Of a stretch of DNA of 64,000 nt, positions 21,353 to 30,564 are shown piece after piece. The first letter of the stretch is position 1. Every line of letters begins with the position of its first letter. Under the pieces are notes generated by a model. It ran no database searches. It saw nothing but the letters and a program-made list of their open reading frames with translations, and was not told the origin of the DNA. The position numbers and the translations under genes are program-made. Source of the stretch: Ustilago trichophora (lineage: Eukaryota; Basidiomycota; Ustilaginomycetes; Ustilaginales; Ustilaginaceae); contig OOIN01000016.1 of assembly GCA_900323505.1 (NCBI GenBank), forward strand, positions 310,001 to 374,000. The letters are read 5' to 3'.

Positions 21353-23149
21353 ATGTCGGTCGCAGCGCAGGAGGAACCTCGCACAATGAGCGGATCTGTT
21401 CCCCTCTCTGATTCTCCAACCAAGCAAGATCAGGTCTTTATTTCCACCGTCTCTTCTGAAGATGCATCGTCACCAGACGAAGTCGCCTCCGACTCTTCCA
21501 AAGGTCTCGCCATCCACTCGGACAGCTCCAGCCAGCCCAAGCTAAAGGGCATTCTTGATAATGCCAACGAAGTGCTTCCACGCAAAGCCTCACGCTCCGG
21601 AAGTGAGTCGGGCTTCAAAGCTGCTCTCAAGGCCACCTTCCTTCCACCTCCAACTCCCGGTCGTCAGATCAAAGTCAAGGACGGCAAACGTCTAGGCAAG
21701 ACCTTCCACCGTACAGAACCTCGCTCCGACGACTTTGAGGGCGGAGAAGTGCTCGACTACGATCCAAGAGGCAAGCATGCTACAGCTGGCGATGGTATTC
21801 TTCCCGCAGGCTGTCTGAAACCTCCTCCATCTCCCATCGACAGACGCGATAGTGCCAGCGAATCGGGTTATGGCAGTGACAAGGAAAGCAGTCTCGGCAC
21901 ACCCAGCGAGATGGGCGAAAGCGACTTTTCACGCTCCTACACTTCACAAGTCAGCTCAGCATGGGGTTCCAGCACCAACGAATCCTCCGAACGCGGCCGC
22001 CCATCCGTTCCAGTCGGAAGCAGGGCTAGGCAGGCCTCCATGGCGTCCACCACATCCAACAGTAGCGGCGCCGCTATCAAATTCGCTCCACTCCCAGTAT
22101 CAGGGCGCTTGAAGCGTGCCAACTCCATCACTATCGGTGTAGCTGCCCGTTCGCATCTCCTTCAGTCGCAAGGCACCGCTGCACCGCCAAGACCAACTTA
22201 CACCCCTCAGCACGTACACGGCTCTCAGAGCTGGTACACCAACGCTCAGCCTAACACCCATCCTCGTTATGATGACGTTGTGGATGTAGGAGAGGAGATC
22301 AAGAAAGGTGCTTCCAAGGCGTGGAAGTTGATTCGTGGCGGTGGAGGCAACACTAGCGATAGCTCGAGCTCCAAAGCCAAGGAAAACGGCACTGCTGCTG
22401 CTGCTGCTGCTCCGCCAAAAAGCGATGCGGAACGGAAGGCCGAAGCACAAGCGGCCATATTCGAGAAACCCAAAAAGTCATTCCCCAAAGAAGGTGCACC
22501 GGTAGCAGACCCCGAAACAGGCGAGCTCAAGATGGCCAACGGCTCCGCCGCCAACACCACGCCCAAGATCTCCCAAGGCGAAGTATCTGACCAAGCCAAG
22601 AAGGCACCCTCAGTAGAAGCCATCAATGGGCGCACCAGCGGAGATCAAACACCTCGTCGCGCAGCTAGCCCGACATCCGAACTACGAAGCATGTCGATAT
22701 CCGAAGATCCAGAAGCAGAGGAAGCCGCTGCCGCGCTAGAAGCAGCCCACGCCAAGAATGCAGGGAAGGCAGCACACCTTCCCAATGGTCACCATCCACA
22801 CGAGCTCGAAGACGGTCCGCAGCATAACACCTTCCACCTGGCCGACGAGCATGATACAGCCCATCTCGACTCGGGCACAGCGACACCTCGAAGCGGTATG
22901 CAGCGAAGATTGTCCACCGGAGCCTTTTTGAGAGGTCTATCGATCCGAGGTATTCAGGAGGACCGCAGAAGAGACCTTCTTGGCTTGGATCAGGGAGAAG
23001 AGTCGGATAGGAGAGACAGCGTCGATAGAGCCGAGAGGAAGACGTCAGGAGAGGGAAACAGGCACGGTATTGCTGTCAGGACGCCAGCGGGCAAAGAGGA
23101 AGAGCTTGGTTTGGAGGGATACGGCCATTCCAGGCCCCTTTATTCGTAA
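21353..23149 (+). CDS. Ser-rich, largely disordered protein of unknown function
   Basis: Intronless 598-codon frame with ATG in perfect context (CACCATGTC). The chain is mostly Ser, Pro, Asp and Ala and probably disordered. Short ordered-looking islands are LKATFLPPPTPGRQIKVKDGKR (about residue 92), EVLDYDPRGKHATAGDGILPAG, and IKFAPLP followed by GRLKRANSITIGVAARSHLL (about 240). The last resembles an IKFAPLP plus Arg-rich motif seen in uncharacterised fungal proteins. A short alanine run comes from GCT repeats near 22,390. No catalytic domain is seen. Many RRxS/RSxS sites suggest phosphorylation control. Function unknown. Confidence 0.85.
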   Translation: MSVAAQEEPRTMSGSVPLSDSPTKQDQVFISTVSSEDASSPDEVASDSSKGLAIHSDSSSQPKLKGILDNANEVLPRKASRSGSESGFKAALKATFLPPPTPGRQIKVKDGKRLGKTFHRTEPRSDDFEGGEVLDYDPRGKHATAGDGILPAGCLKPPPSPIDRRDSASESGYGSDKESSLGTPSEMGESDFSRSYTSQVSSAWGSSTNESSERGRPSVPVGSRARQASMASTTSNSSGAAIKFAPLPVSGRLKRANSITIGVAARSHLLQSQGTAAPPRPTYTPQHVHGSQSWYTNAQPNTHPRYDDVVDVGEEIKKGASKAWKLIRGGGGNTSDSSSSKAKENGTAAAAAAPPKSDAERKAEAQAAIFEKPKKSFPKEGAPVADPETGELKMANGSAANTTPKISQGEVSDQAKKAPSVEAINGRTSGDQTPRRAASPTSELRSMSISEDPEAEEAAAALEAAHAKNAGKAAHLPNGHHPHELEDGPQHNTFHLADEHDTAHLDSGTATPRSGMQRRLSTGAFLRGLSIRGIQEDRRRDLLGLDQGEESDRRDSVDRAERKTSGEGNRHGIAVRTPAGKEEELGLEGYGHSRPLYS

Positions 23150-23212
23150 TGGTACAGTAGATACTTCCATTGCTTCGCAGTGTACAATCACATATACTGG
23201 CCTCGAGTCATT

Positions 23213-24118
23213 CTAATCAAGTCGCGGCCGTTTGAAGATTGCGTTTGGGTCGATGGTCATGTCGATTGCTGTTGGCGTAACTATTGAGCCGTTTTCGTGC
23301 TGCTGCTGCTGTTGCTGCTGTGGTGATGCTGGCAGCGTCAAGGGCGGAAGCTTGATTTCCACCGTCACAAGATCTCGCCATGTGCCTTTTCTGGGTCCGT
23401 CCATCATTTGGACTGCATCCTTCCTCGTCGCCACTGTTTCAAAGCCGCACTTTTCAAATAGCTTCTGACACGCTTGGTTCTCTGGGAAGAAGCTCGCTTG
23501 CACCGTCGAGTATCTTGTATCCGCTTTGAACGATGCCAGGATGGCCTTGACTAAAAATGTGCCAACTCCACGGTTTCGCTCCGCTTCTGCGACCATGACC
23601 TGAATCTCTGCCAGCCTCCCTCCTCGTGCGCCCTGGTTGTCGTCAAAGTTCGAATCTTGTGTGTCATCGTAGAGGAGAGGAAGCAGAGGGTAGGGATGGA
23701 AGCATGCGATCCAACCCAGAGTGCGGTTGTCTCGTGGATCTACTGCAATATGACGATGCCGCTTGATCATGAGTGTGTCGAATTGCCTCCATGTCGGTAC
23801 ACGAGTGGTTGAGATTGCCGCATCGCCGGTGCTGATCCCGCTCGAGTAGATTCGTGCCCAAGCTGCTTTCCTAAGTTCGGTAAGGGCGAGTAAGTTGGCC
23901 ACGCGACGATCCCCGCTTTTGTTCTTGTCGCTCGGTGTTGATGCTGAGGATGGTGATGGGGTGGACGAAAGAGACAATATGTTCCCTGAAGATGACTCGA
24001 TGGCCGGTGGAGGTGCAGACGGATTGAGGAAGTCGGGCCAGTTCCGGACAGCAGCGTCGTCGAGCGCTGCAGGGCTTATTGTGCTCATTTCCATTTCCAG
24101 AGGTATTGTTTCAGACAT
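23213..24118 (-). CDS. GNAT-family N-acetyltransferase
   Basis: I start at ATG 24118 (MSETIPLEMEMS), giving 301 residues; the longer open frame begins only at a TTG. The GNAT core is at about 165-260: AEIQVMVAEAERNRGVGTFLVKAIL holds the acetyl-CoA loop (R-N-R-G-V-G, the usual Q/RxxGxG/A site). NQACQKLFEKCGFETVATRKDAV is the C-terminal alpha4-beta7 part. DNRTLGWIACFHPYPLLPLLY is the preceding strand pair. Near the end a CAG repeat (about 23,300-23,320) encodes seven glutamines before HENG. Substrate unknown. It is convergent with the disordered protein gene, with only 63 bp between stop codons. Confidence 0.88.
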   Translation of the reverse strand: MSETIPLEMEMSTISPAALDDAAVRNWPDFLNPSAPPPAIESSSGNILSLSSTPSPSSASTPSDKNKSGDRRVANLLALTELRKAAWARIYSSGISTGDAAISTTRVPTWRQFDTLMIKRHRHIAVDPRDNRTLGWIACFHPYPLLPLLYDDTQDSNFDDNQGARGGRLAEIQVMVAEAERNRGVGTFLVKAILASFKADTRYSTVQASFFPENQACQKLFEKCGFETVATRKDAVQMMDGPRKGTWRDLVTVEIKLPPLTLPASPQQQQQQQHENGSIVTPTAIDMTIDPNAIFKRPRLD

Positions 24119-24760
24119 ATAGCATCTTCGAAGTTGATGAGGTTGTCGTGAGCCTCGATAGCGAGCGAAGCGTCGATGAGGTAGACTCACACTGTACAGT
24201 AGATGTGGAGTCAGAGAAATTGGCTGATACGCGGAAAACAACTTGGCGGGTGCGCGTGACGCGGGGAAAAAGGAAAAGAAAATTGTATTTTATTTTTGCA
24301 TTTTTTTATTTTGCCGGCCAGTCGCCGCGGCTCGCCGTCGTACCAACAACAACAAAGACAGATCGCTGTGGTCTTTGTTCCACCTCCTTCCCCGCATCTC
24401 TTTTGTCCAACTCAGCTCGGCTGTGGAATGTGTTGCGTAGCTCTGCGTATTCTGATACCTGAATCAGCTCCACTGCGCTCTCCAGCCTCGTTTCTACTTT
24501 TCGGTCTTAACCGCCTAGCGCCGAAACACAAAGAGTCTCTTGCTCTACCGTAGGCACGCCCCTCCATCTCCATCATTGCTCCAAAGACCACAAGCTACGT
24601 CTGTCTGAAGCTTTACAGATTGCCTTCTTACCACGACTACATCCCTCGACTCCAAGGACTCGCAACTGCGAATGATGGCGACATAGACTTTCCTTTCTTC
24701 GGCCCGACAGCGCTTCATCTTCCATTAGACCTCCACCACTGCACGCTAGATTGATACAGT

Positions 24761-26101
24761 ATGCAGCCAAACGCAACCTCTCCATCATCAGGTGGGCCTA
24801 CACAGGGTAACAACACTTCCCCGGATCGCCTCAATCGGTCACGCTCGCGAAGTCGTGCTGGTTTCATCGGTTCCAATTCTGAACGGCTTCCCAGGCAATC
24901 CAACCGGTCTTCGTCACGAGCGAGCTTTTTGGGTCGACCTCGCCAGCGCGTCTATCAGATCTACAATGACAACGAGAACGATGCGGCTCCCAGAGCTCAG
25001 GAGCGTTGGAGGAGTGAGTCTAGGACCGTGAGGGGTAGTTTGGATGACAACGATGGCTTTGTTTTCACAGACGATGATGAGGCGGACAGTGACAGGTTTC
25101 CGACTTCGAGCAAGTCGCGGTGGCAAGCCAAATCAGAAAAACTAGCTGCGACAGCAGAGCAAGACTTGACCTCGCGCTCGGAAGGCACCACTGTCACTGG
25201 CAGCTCGGCTTTGGCAGCTGCTGCTCCCATCGATCCGGAAAAGTTCCCGCATCCTGCCCACATCCCATCTGCACACAAGCATACCTCGGATGCAAGCAAA
25301 GAAAAAGATGTCGAGGCGCAGAAGAAGCACCCACCCAAGCCCGTTTCTCGCCTCTCGCGCATTCCATATCCTATTGCGCACTTCCTCGGCTACCGCAAGA
25401 AGTCAACCGAGAACCGCGCCCTTCTTCGCCCCGTCGAGAAGCTTCCACGCAAAATCGAGACGCTCATCTGGGCATGGATCGGCGCGATGCTCGGTCTCGG
25501 TTTCGTCATGATTACATTTTCGCGCTGGGATCAATTTGCCATGTCTTCCAACGATCCCATCACCGTATGGACCACTCCCATCATCATTGGCTCGTTCGGC
25601 GCTTCCAGTGTCATCCTGTACGGCACACCTGCATCGCCCCTCGGCCAACCGAAAGCTTTCGTAGGTGGGCAATTCCTCTCGGCACTCGTCTCGGTCTGCA
25701 TCACAAAGCTCTTCGAACTCAACCACAGCTACGATCCCAACCTCATCGATTCTTCGCACAGTCTCGTGTGGGTTGCCGGAGGCATTGCCACGGGAACAGC
25801 GTTGTGCGTCATGATCTTGACCGATACCGTGCATCCACCAGGTGGCGCCACTGCACTACTCGCTGCAACTAGCCCACCGGTGATCAAACTCGGCTGGCGC
25901 TACTTGCCCGTCATCTTGTTGTCCAGTGTCATCATGGAGGTGTGGGCGATGCTCTGGATGAACCTGGGAAGGGCGCGTTACCCGCATTACTGGTTCTGGC
26001 CACTTGGTCATCCATACGATCAGAGGGACTTTAGAGTCAAGTTCCCAGGATTCAACAAGCCCAGAAAAGCAAATCCCACTCACTCACCCAAAAACAAATG
26101 A
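24761..26101 (+). CDS. HPP-family integral membrane protein
   Basis: Intronless 446-residue protein. Residues 1-195 are a hydrophilic Ser/Arg/Asp-rich N-terminus. The HPP domain follows at about 220-425 with four to five membrane segments (LIWAWIGAMLGLGFVMITF, GSFGASSVILYGTPASPLGQP, VWVAGGIATGTALCVMIL, YLPVILLSSVIMEVWAMLW). It contains the defining HPPGGATALLAA motif after DTV. Bacterial and plastid relatives include proteins linked to nitrite transport; the role in fungi is not established. The long cytosolic N-terminus is typical of the fungal branch. ATG 24761 is used because no earlier in-frame ATG fits. Confidence 0.9.
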   Translation: MQPNATSPSSGGPTQGNNTSPDRLNRSRSRSRAGFIGSNSERLPRQSNRSSSRASFLGRPRQRVYQIYNDNENDAAPRAQERWRSESRTVRGSLDDNDGFVFTDDDEADSDRFPTSSKSRWQAKSEKLAATAEQDLTSRSEGTTVTGSSALAAAAPIDPEKFPHPAHIPSAHKHTSDASKEKDVEAQKKHPPKPVSRLSRIPYPIAHFLGYRKKSTENRALLRPVEKLPRKIETLIWAWIGAMLGLGFVMITFSRWDQFAMSSNDPITVWTTPIIIGSFGASSVILYGTPASPLGQPKAFVGGQFLSALVSVCITKLFELNHSYDPNLIDSSHSLVWVAGGIATGTALCVMILTDTVHPPGGATALLAATSPPVIKLGWRYLPVILLSSVIMEVWAMLWMNLGRARYPHYWFWPLGHPYDQRDFRVKFPGFNKPRKANPTHSPKNK

Positions 26102-26825
26102 GTACCACCCAGATACACTACACACATTGTCCCACCGCTTTATTCTACCCACTTTAGAGTCAATGCTAGACTCCCTTGCCTCTTCAACTGATTTCCATTT
26201 GCTCCGCTCTGTCGGCCTCAAGAAACACTCCTCTTGCCATGCGACATTGGGCTGTCTGACGCCTTGATCTTATAAGCAGTCTGTCTTGCAGTATAGCCAC
26301 CTTGGCGTTGCTTGCTCCTGAATTTGCATGAGATCGACGTATCCCAGTGGAGCCCACCGACCTCGTTTTCGGGTGGTTATCGGTGGGTCTCTGCGTCCAT
26401 GATACGCTGCGTGTGGGAAGGTTGGTGGGTCAACCAGCTCATCTAGCCTCGTCGACAACGTGTGTAAGCCCTCGTCCAAAGCACAAAGTCGCTGATTTGG
26501 TGGGGGGACGCTACAGTACACCCAAGCAACACCATTCGATGCACCACAGTCGCACAATGGCACAGCTCATTGCATCGCCCGCACACAACCAACCGAGCCT
26601 GTCCCGGTCGCGCACCAAAGACGTGGGCTTGGAAAAGCGGGCGAGACCGCGAGCTGTGTGCAAACGAATGTGACAGTAGAGCAAAGATGGATTAAGTGGC
26701 ACTCAGTCGAAGACATATATACAGGATAGATTCTCCTTCTCTGAGCGCTTCGGAGTCTTCATTGACGAGCTTGACCACGTTTCATAGCCCTCGAAGCTCC
26801 TCTACGGCCATAGGTTCTTCAAGAC
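26102..26825. other. Intergenic region before the five-module secreted protein
   Basis: Holds the 3' end of the HPP gene and the promoter of the large secreted protein. Short overlapping frames without domains. TACAGTA lies at 26512-26518, and a TATATA sequence lies near 26,717, about 110 bp before the ATG, as a candidate core promoter. Confidence 0.45.
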
Positions 26826-29800
26826 ATGCCGGCAATGTTTCGCATGGCCTTGTGCAGGCCAGTGCTGCTCTCAGCCTTGGTCTGCCTGCTATCATGGGTC
26901 GCCATCTGCAATGCGTCGCCTATGGATGCTACGTCCTCGACTCCCAGCACAAAAGCTGCTCTCGGCATTCCCTTTGACAACCCTGAAGAGAGAGCGTACA
27001 TCCAAAACCTCCCCCACTACAATGGGCTTCCTATGTTTAACCAACTAACCGAAAGTCAAGAAATCATTGACTTGGCCCGGAGGCAAAACGGCGCTGCCTA
27101 TATTTACCGCAACCCAGTTCATTTAAACGAGCGCTTCTCGCCATATATTTACGTACAAGGCCAGAGGGCGACTCGTGCTCCGCGTCGTGACATTCAAGAG
27201 CTTCAGAGCAAATTACAAGCAGCACGAACAGACGGTCAGCAATTCGGCAATGCAGTAAGATGGCTCAAGCACGGTCGCCCTTTCCAAAAGACTGACACAA
27301 GTCCATATTCGTGGGATGAGGTGTGGGCCAGGTCGCTAGTACTTCACGCCCCAACCTCACAGGACAGTGTCGATTGGTTTGCAATTAGAAACATTCTTCA
27401 AGGTCAGAGGCGCGTCGTTCTGAAAGATACGGCTAGGCAAAAGGCTCTTGCATTCCGACTGGATGCATTTGGCCACGTCGAACTTGATGTCAAGGATCTG
27501 GCGCGTTTCCTCCACAAGCGTAGCTATACACCTTCCAATGACGTCCCTCCTGGTCACATCCTCAAGACGAATCCGAATGTCGCTAAGGAGTTGCTTAAGC
27601 GTGGACAACCCTTCAAGCCAGGTTCGTCTAGTAACCCAATCCTGGGAACGATGGACCTCGTTTTGGTCTACGAAGGAGGTCTCACTAGACGACCGGACCT
27701 GACTCCCACTCCGGGAGGAGTTGAGGGTCTAAACGTGAGGTATGGACATATATTGCATTTCGAGGGACGCCCTGTTCTTGACGCCAGCAGATTTTCAGTG
27801 GAACAGCTCGAGCAGGCCACAGTCGATTACGACTACATCTACGTTTATGGCCACAAAACGGGCGAGAGCCGGTATTCGGTTGCAAAGGTGTTCAGAAATC
27901 GAGCGCCGATCTATCCGGTTAGAAATTCGGAGCAGCTGCTGGGACTCATTGCACAATGGAAGAGGGACGGAGATCGTTTTGAGCCAGCAATTCGTGAGCT
28001 CTTGCATGGCCGTCCTATTCGACGCGACCGCTGGAACTTGCACCCTTTGAAGACAATGCATACAGGTCCAGGACATGCACCCTTGACTCTACCCGAATTG
28101 CGAACCGCCCTGGAAAATGCCGTTTCACTACACATCCACGAGCCCAATGGTAATGTCCTCAAATTCTTTCTCGATGAACACGGCATTGCCAAGATGGTTG
28201 ATGGGCTCGGCTCTGCCCACTTTAAACGTTCCATCGACAAGCGAATGAATCAGCCCATCCCATCGGATGTCGGTCGCAATCCTTTCAATGAGGATGCCCG
28301 GGTGAGCAACCAGCGTTCGAATGGCGCCAATCATCTGTTCAAACGTGGAATTCCCTTCGAAGGGGGTCCGTCTGCTTCTCAATCACATACAATGGAATAC
28401 GTCTTGGGCTTCCCCGAAGGATTTAGGATTCAGCATGACCTTACACCTACTTCAGGCGGAATTGCGGGTCTCGATCGCAAGTGGGCGAGCATTCTGCATT
28501 TTCGAGGATATCCCGTCTTCAACGTGCACACTACCCCGACGGGCGATCTTGAGCAAGCCGTGGTCGACTATGACTACATCTACGTCTATGGCACCAAGCG
28601 CGGTCAGAGACAACGGTCCATCGTTCAGCTCTTCAGATCTAGAGCTCCTGTTGACCCTGCTCCCAATTCCGGCCTTCTTCGACAAGTAATCGAGCAGTCC
28701 AGGCTTTATGAAATCAGCAATGGACGGCTAAGTCGAGCCCTCATTGACGGCCGTCCCATCCAACGCATCGCAGGAGCCCCTGCCGATGAACATGTGTTTT
28801 TTAATGGCGAAGGGCGTACAACCTTGGACCTACACGCAATGCGTGCTGCTTTAGCGACATCTGGATCGGTTAAGGTTGTAGATTTGGATACCGGAGACAC
28901 CGCCCACTGGACACTCAACGATCGCAATTTGGGCTCGGTGGTTGTCGATGTTGTCAGCCATCAACATCCGCTCGTAAAGCGGACGAACCAGCCCGGTTCG
29001 TCGGATATTGATCACAACTCCCAGCTCTTCAATGAGAATGCACAGGCGAGGCCAAAGCTTGTCAAACGCATGGAAGTCGACCAGCCTGGGCGGACAGGTC
29101 GACCGTTATCAATCGAGATGGTAAGACAAGGTTTTCGCTACCAAGCCCCGCGCGAACGATTGACGCAAGAGAACAGGAAAAGGCTCTTTGCGACTGATGT
29201 TCACTACGATGGCGTTCCAATCTTATCTGTTGATCCATATCCAAATCCGCTAAGTAGAGGCAAACTACAGCACGCTCTCGACCACTATCAAAGCACTTGG
29301 CTTACTTGGACGCCGGCTGACAACCCAACTATGTTGGCTACAAGAGTGCATCAGGACGGCAGATTCCATGCGGCCAATATGCAACGCGTTCTCAATGGAC
29401 TTGGTATTGCGAACGAATTTGGTGCTAGATACGGCGACAACGCAAAATTTCTTCGCTTTGGTCTCCCTTTCTCTCGTCGCCAGGATCGAAGTTTCTTCAG
29501 AAAGTATAAGACACCCAGCTGGCAGAAGGTGCGGGCTTCACCCGTGGAGTTTGACCTGGCGGTTGAAGATCCGGTTGTGCTGCACAATCATCTGGACGAA
29601 AACAACCTTTTGAAAGCACAAGATTCACGAACAGGTGCCAAATACGGCTTTGCCCTCGACAGGGAAGGGGAAGTCCTGTTTAAAATTTTCTCGGAGGGCA
29701 CGCACCATCTTGTGAAGCGTGCCTGGGAGCCGAAACATTTGGAGTACTACTCGCATCTTGGCTTTAGTGAGCCAAATCCGCCCTTGTCAGCCCAAACAGT

Positions 29801-30320
29801 GGAGGACAGAAGCAAGATGTTTGCGGACCTACTTCACTATGAAGGACAGCCAATCTTCTTTCCGGCCGAGGATGACAGCACTCCCGCGAGGGCGTCTCAG
29901 GCAGTCGCCGACCATCATGGATTCTGGATTGTAGGAAATTATGTGCACGATCCTCACACTCCAGTGGCCCTGCATTTCAGACGAGGAGGACAAATTTTCC
30001 CTGGTGGAGAGGAAAAGGCCTTGCAACATATCATGAACGCGAATCGCTTCGAGATTACGTATGGACGAGCGGCAAAACTTCTCAAATATGGGCCCGGATT
30101 TCCCCCTCGTCCGTCAAGCCGCTTTGGTAGACATAAGACTCCAGGCTGGAAAAAGGTCCTTCAAAAGGCTGAGCAAGTCCCGCATACCACCCCGATGTCC
30201 GAAATCTGGGAGAAGCTCCATCAGAAAAATATGCTTGTGGTCACTGAAGGAACGAAACAACTTGGTTTCGCGCTCGACCGGGAAGGCAACGTACTGCACC
30301 ACGTCTTTGCAGGTCTCTAG
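26826..30320 (+). CDS. Large secreted precursor of five diverged modules separated by Lys-Arg sites
   Basis: Single 1164-codon frame. Residues 1-30 are a signal peptide (VLLSALVCLLSWVAICNA). All three cysteines lie inside it, so the mature chain has none. Five modules of about 190-215 residues follow (roughly 42-230, 260-466, 508-717, 749-963 and 966-1164). Each has the same order of marks: LHFxGxPV-like (HYNGLPMF, HFEGRPVL, HFRGYPVF, HYDGVPIL, HYEGQPIF), an aromatic block (DYDYIYVYG in modules 2 and 3), LxxGRPxxR-like (LKHGRPFQK, LLHGRPIRR, LIDGRPIQR), and a final FxLDxxGxV (FRLDAFGHVEL, FALDREGEVLF). Kex2-type KR sites sit between modules at 231-232, 258-259, 467-468, 472-473, 506-507, 718-719, 747-748 and 964-965. 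They release linkers that share an NQPxxSD/FNExA pattern. Resembles no named family I know; probably a secreted host-interaction or cell-surface protein. Confidence 0.88.
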   Translation: MPAMFRMALCRPVLLSALVCLLSWVAICNASPMDATSSTPSTKAALGIPFDNPEERAYIQNLPHYNGLPMFNQLTESQEIIDLARRQNGAAYIYRNPVHLNERFSPYIYVQGQRATRAPRRDIQELQSKLQAARTDGQQFGNAVRWLKHGRPFQKTDTSPYSWDEVWARSLVLHAPTSQDSVDWFAIRNILQGQRRVVLKDTARQKALAFRLDAFGHVELDVKDLARFLHKRSYTPSNDVPPGHILKTNPNVAKELLKRGQPFKPGSSSNPILGTMDLVLVYEGGLTRRPDLTPTPGGVEGLNVRYGHILHFEGRPVLDASRFSVEQLEQATVDYDYIYVYGHKTGESRYSVAKVFRNRAPIYPVRNSEQLLGLIAQWKRDGDRFEPAIRELLHGRPIRRDRWNLHPLKTMHTGPGHAPLTLPELRTALENAVSLHIHEPNGNVLKFFLDEHGIAKMVDGLGSAHFKRSIDKRMNQPIPSDVGRNPFNEDARVSNQRSNGANHLFKRGIPFEGGPSASQSHTMEYVLGFPEGFRIQHDLTPTSGGIAGLDRKWASILHFRGYPVFNVHTTPTGDLEQAVVDYDYIYVYGTKRGQRQRSIVQLFRSRAPVDPAPNSGLLRQVIEQSRLYEISNGRLSRALIDGRPIQRIAGAPADEHVFFNGEGRTTLDLHAMRAALATSGSVKVVDLDTGDTAHWTLNDRNLGSVVVDVVSHQHPLVKRTNQPGSSDIDHNSQLFNENAQARPKLVKRMEVDQPGRTGRPLSIEMVRQGFRYQAPRERLTQENRKRLFATDVHYDGVPILSVDPYPNPLSRGKLQHALDHYQSTWLTWTPADNPTMLATRVHQDGRFHAANMQRVLNGLGIANEFGARYGDNAKFLRFGLPFSRRQDRSFFRKYKTPSWQKVRASPVEFDLAVEDPVVLHNHLDENNLLKAQDSRTGAKYGFALDREGEVLFKIFSEGTHHLVKRAWEPKHLEYYSHLGFSEPNPPLSAQTVEDRSKMFADLLHYEGQPIFFPAEDDSTPARASQAVADHHGFWIVGNYVHDPHTPVALHFRRGGQIFPGGEEKALQHIMNANRFEITYGRAAKLLKYGPGFPPRPSSRFGRHKTPGWKKVLQKAEQVPHTTPMSEIWEKLHQKNMLVVTEGTKQLGFALDREGNVLHHVFAGL

Positions 30321-30564
30321 TCTATCCATAATCTGATGACAAGGACGCATGACTCCTTTCTCGACTACCTCATGTTTCGTTCAAAGCTTCGAGCTTTGCT
30401 CTTCATTCGTGTACCCGCCCCTCACTCGTGTTCCCTGTGCCTTGTCTTCTGATGTGTCCAGGCCATTGCTATGACAGATATTTCACTCCTGTGTACACTG
30501 CAATGTAATTCACTCTTCTCCGTCAGGATGTGCCTAAGTACAGTGAAATAGAAGCGAGATCAGA

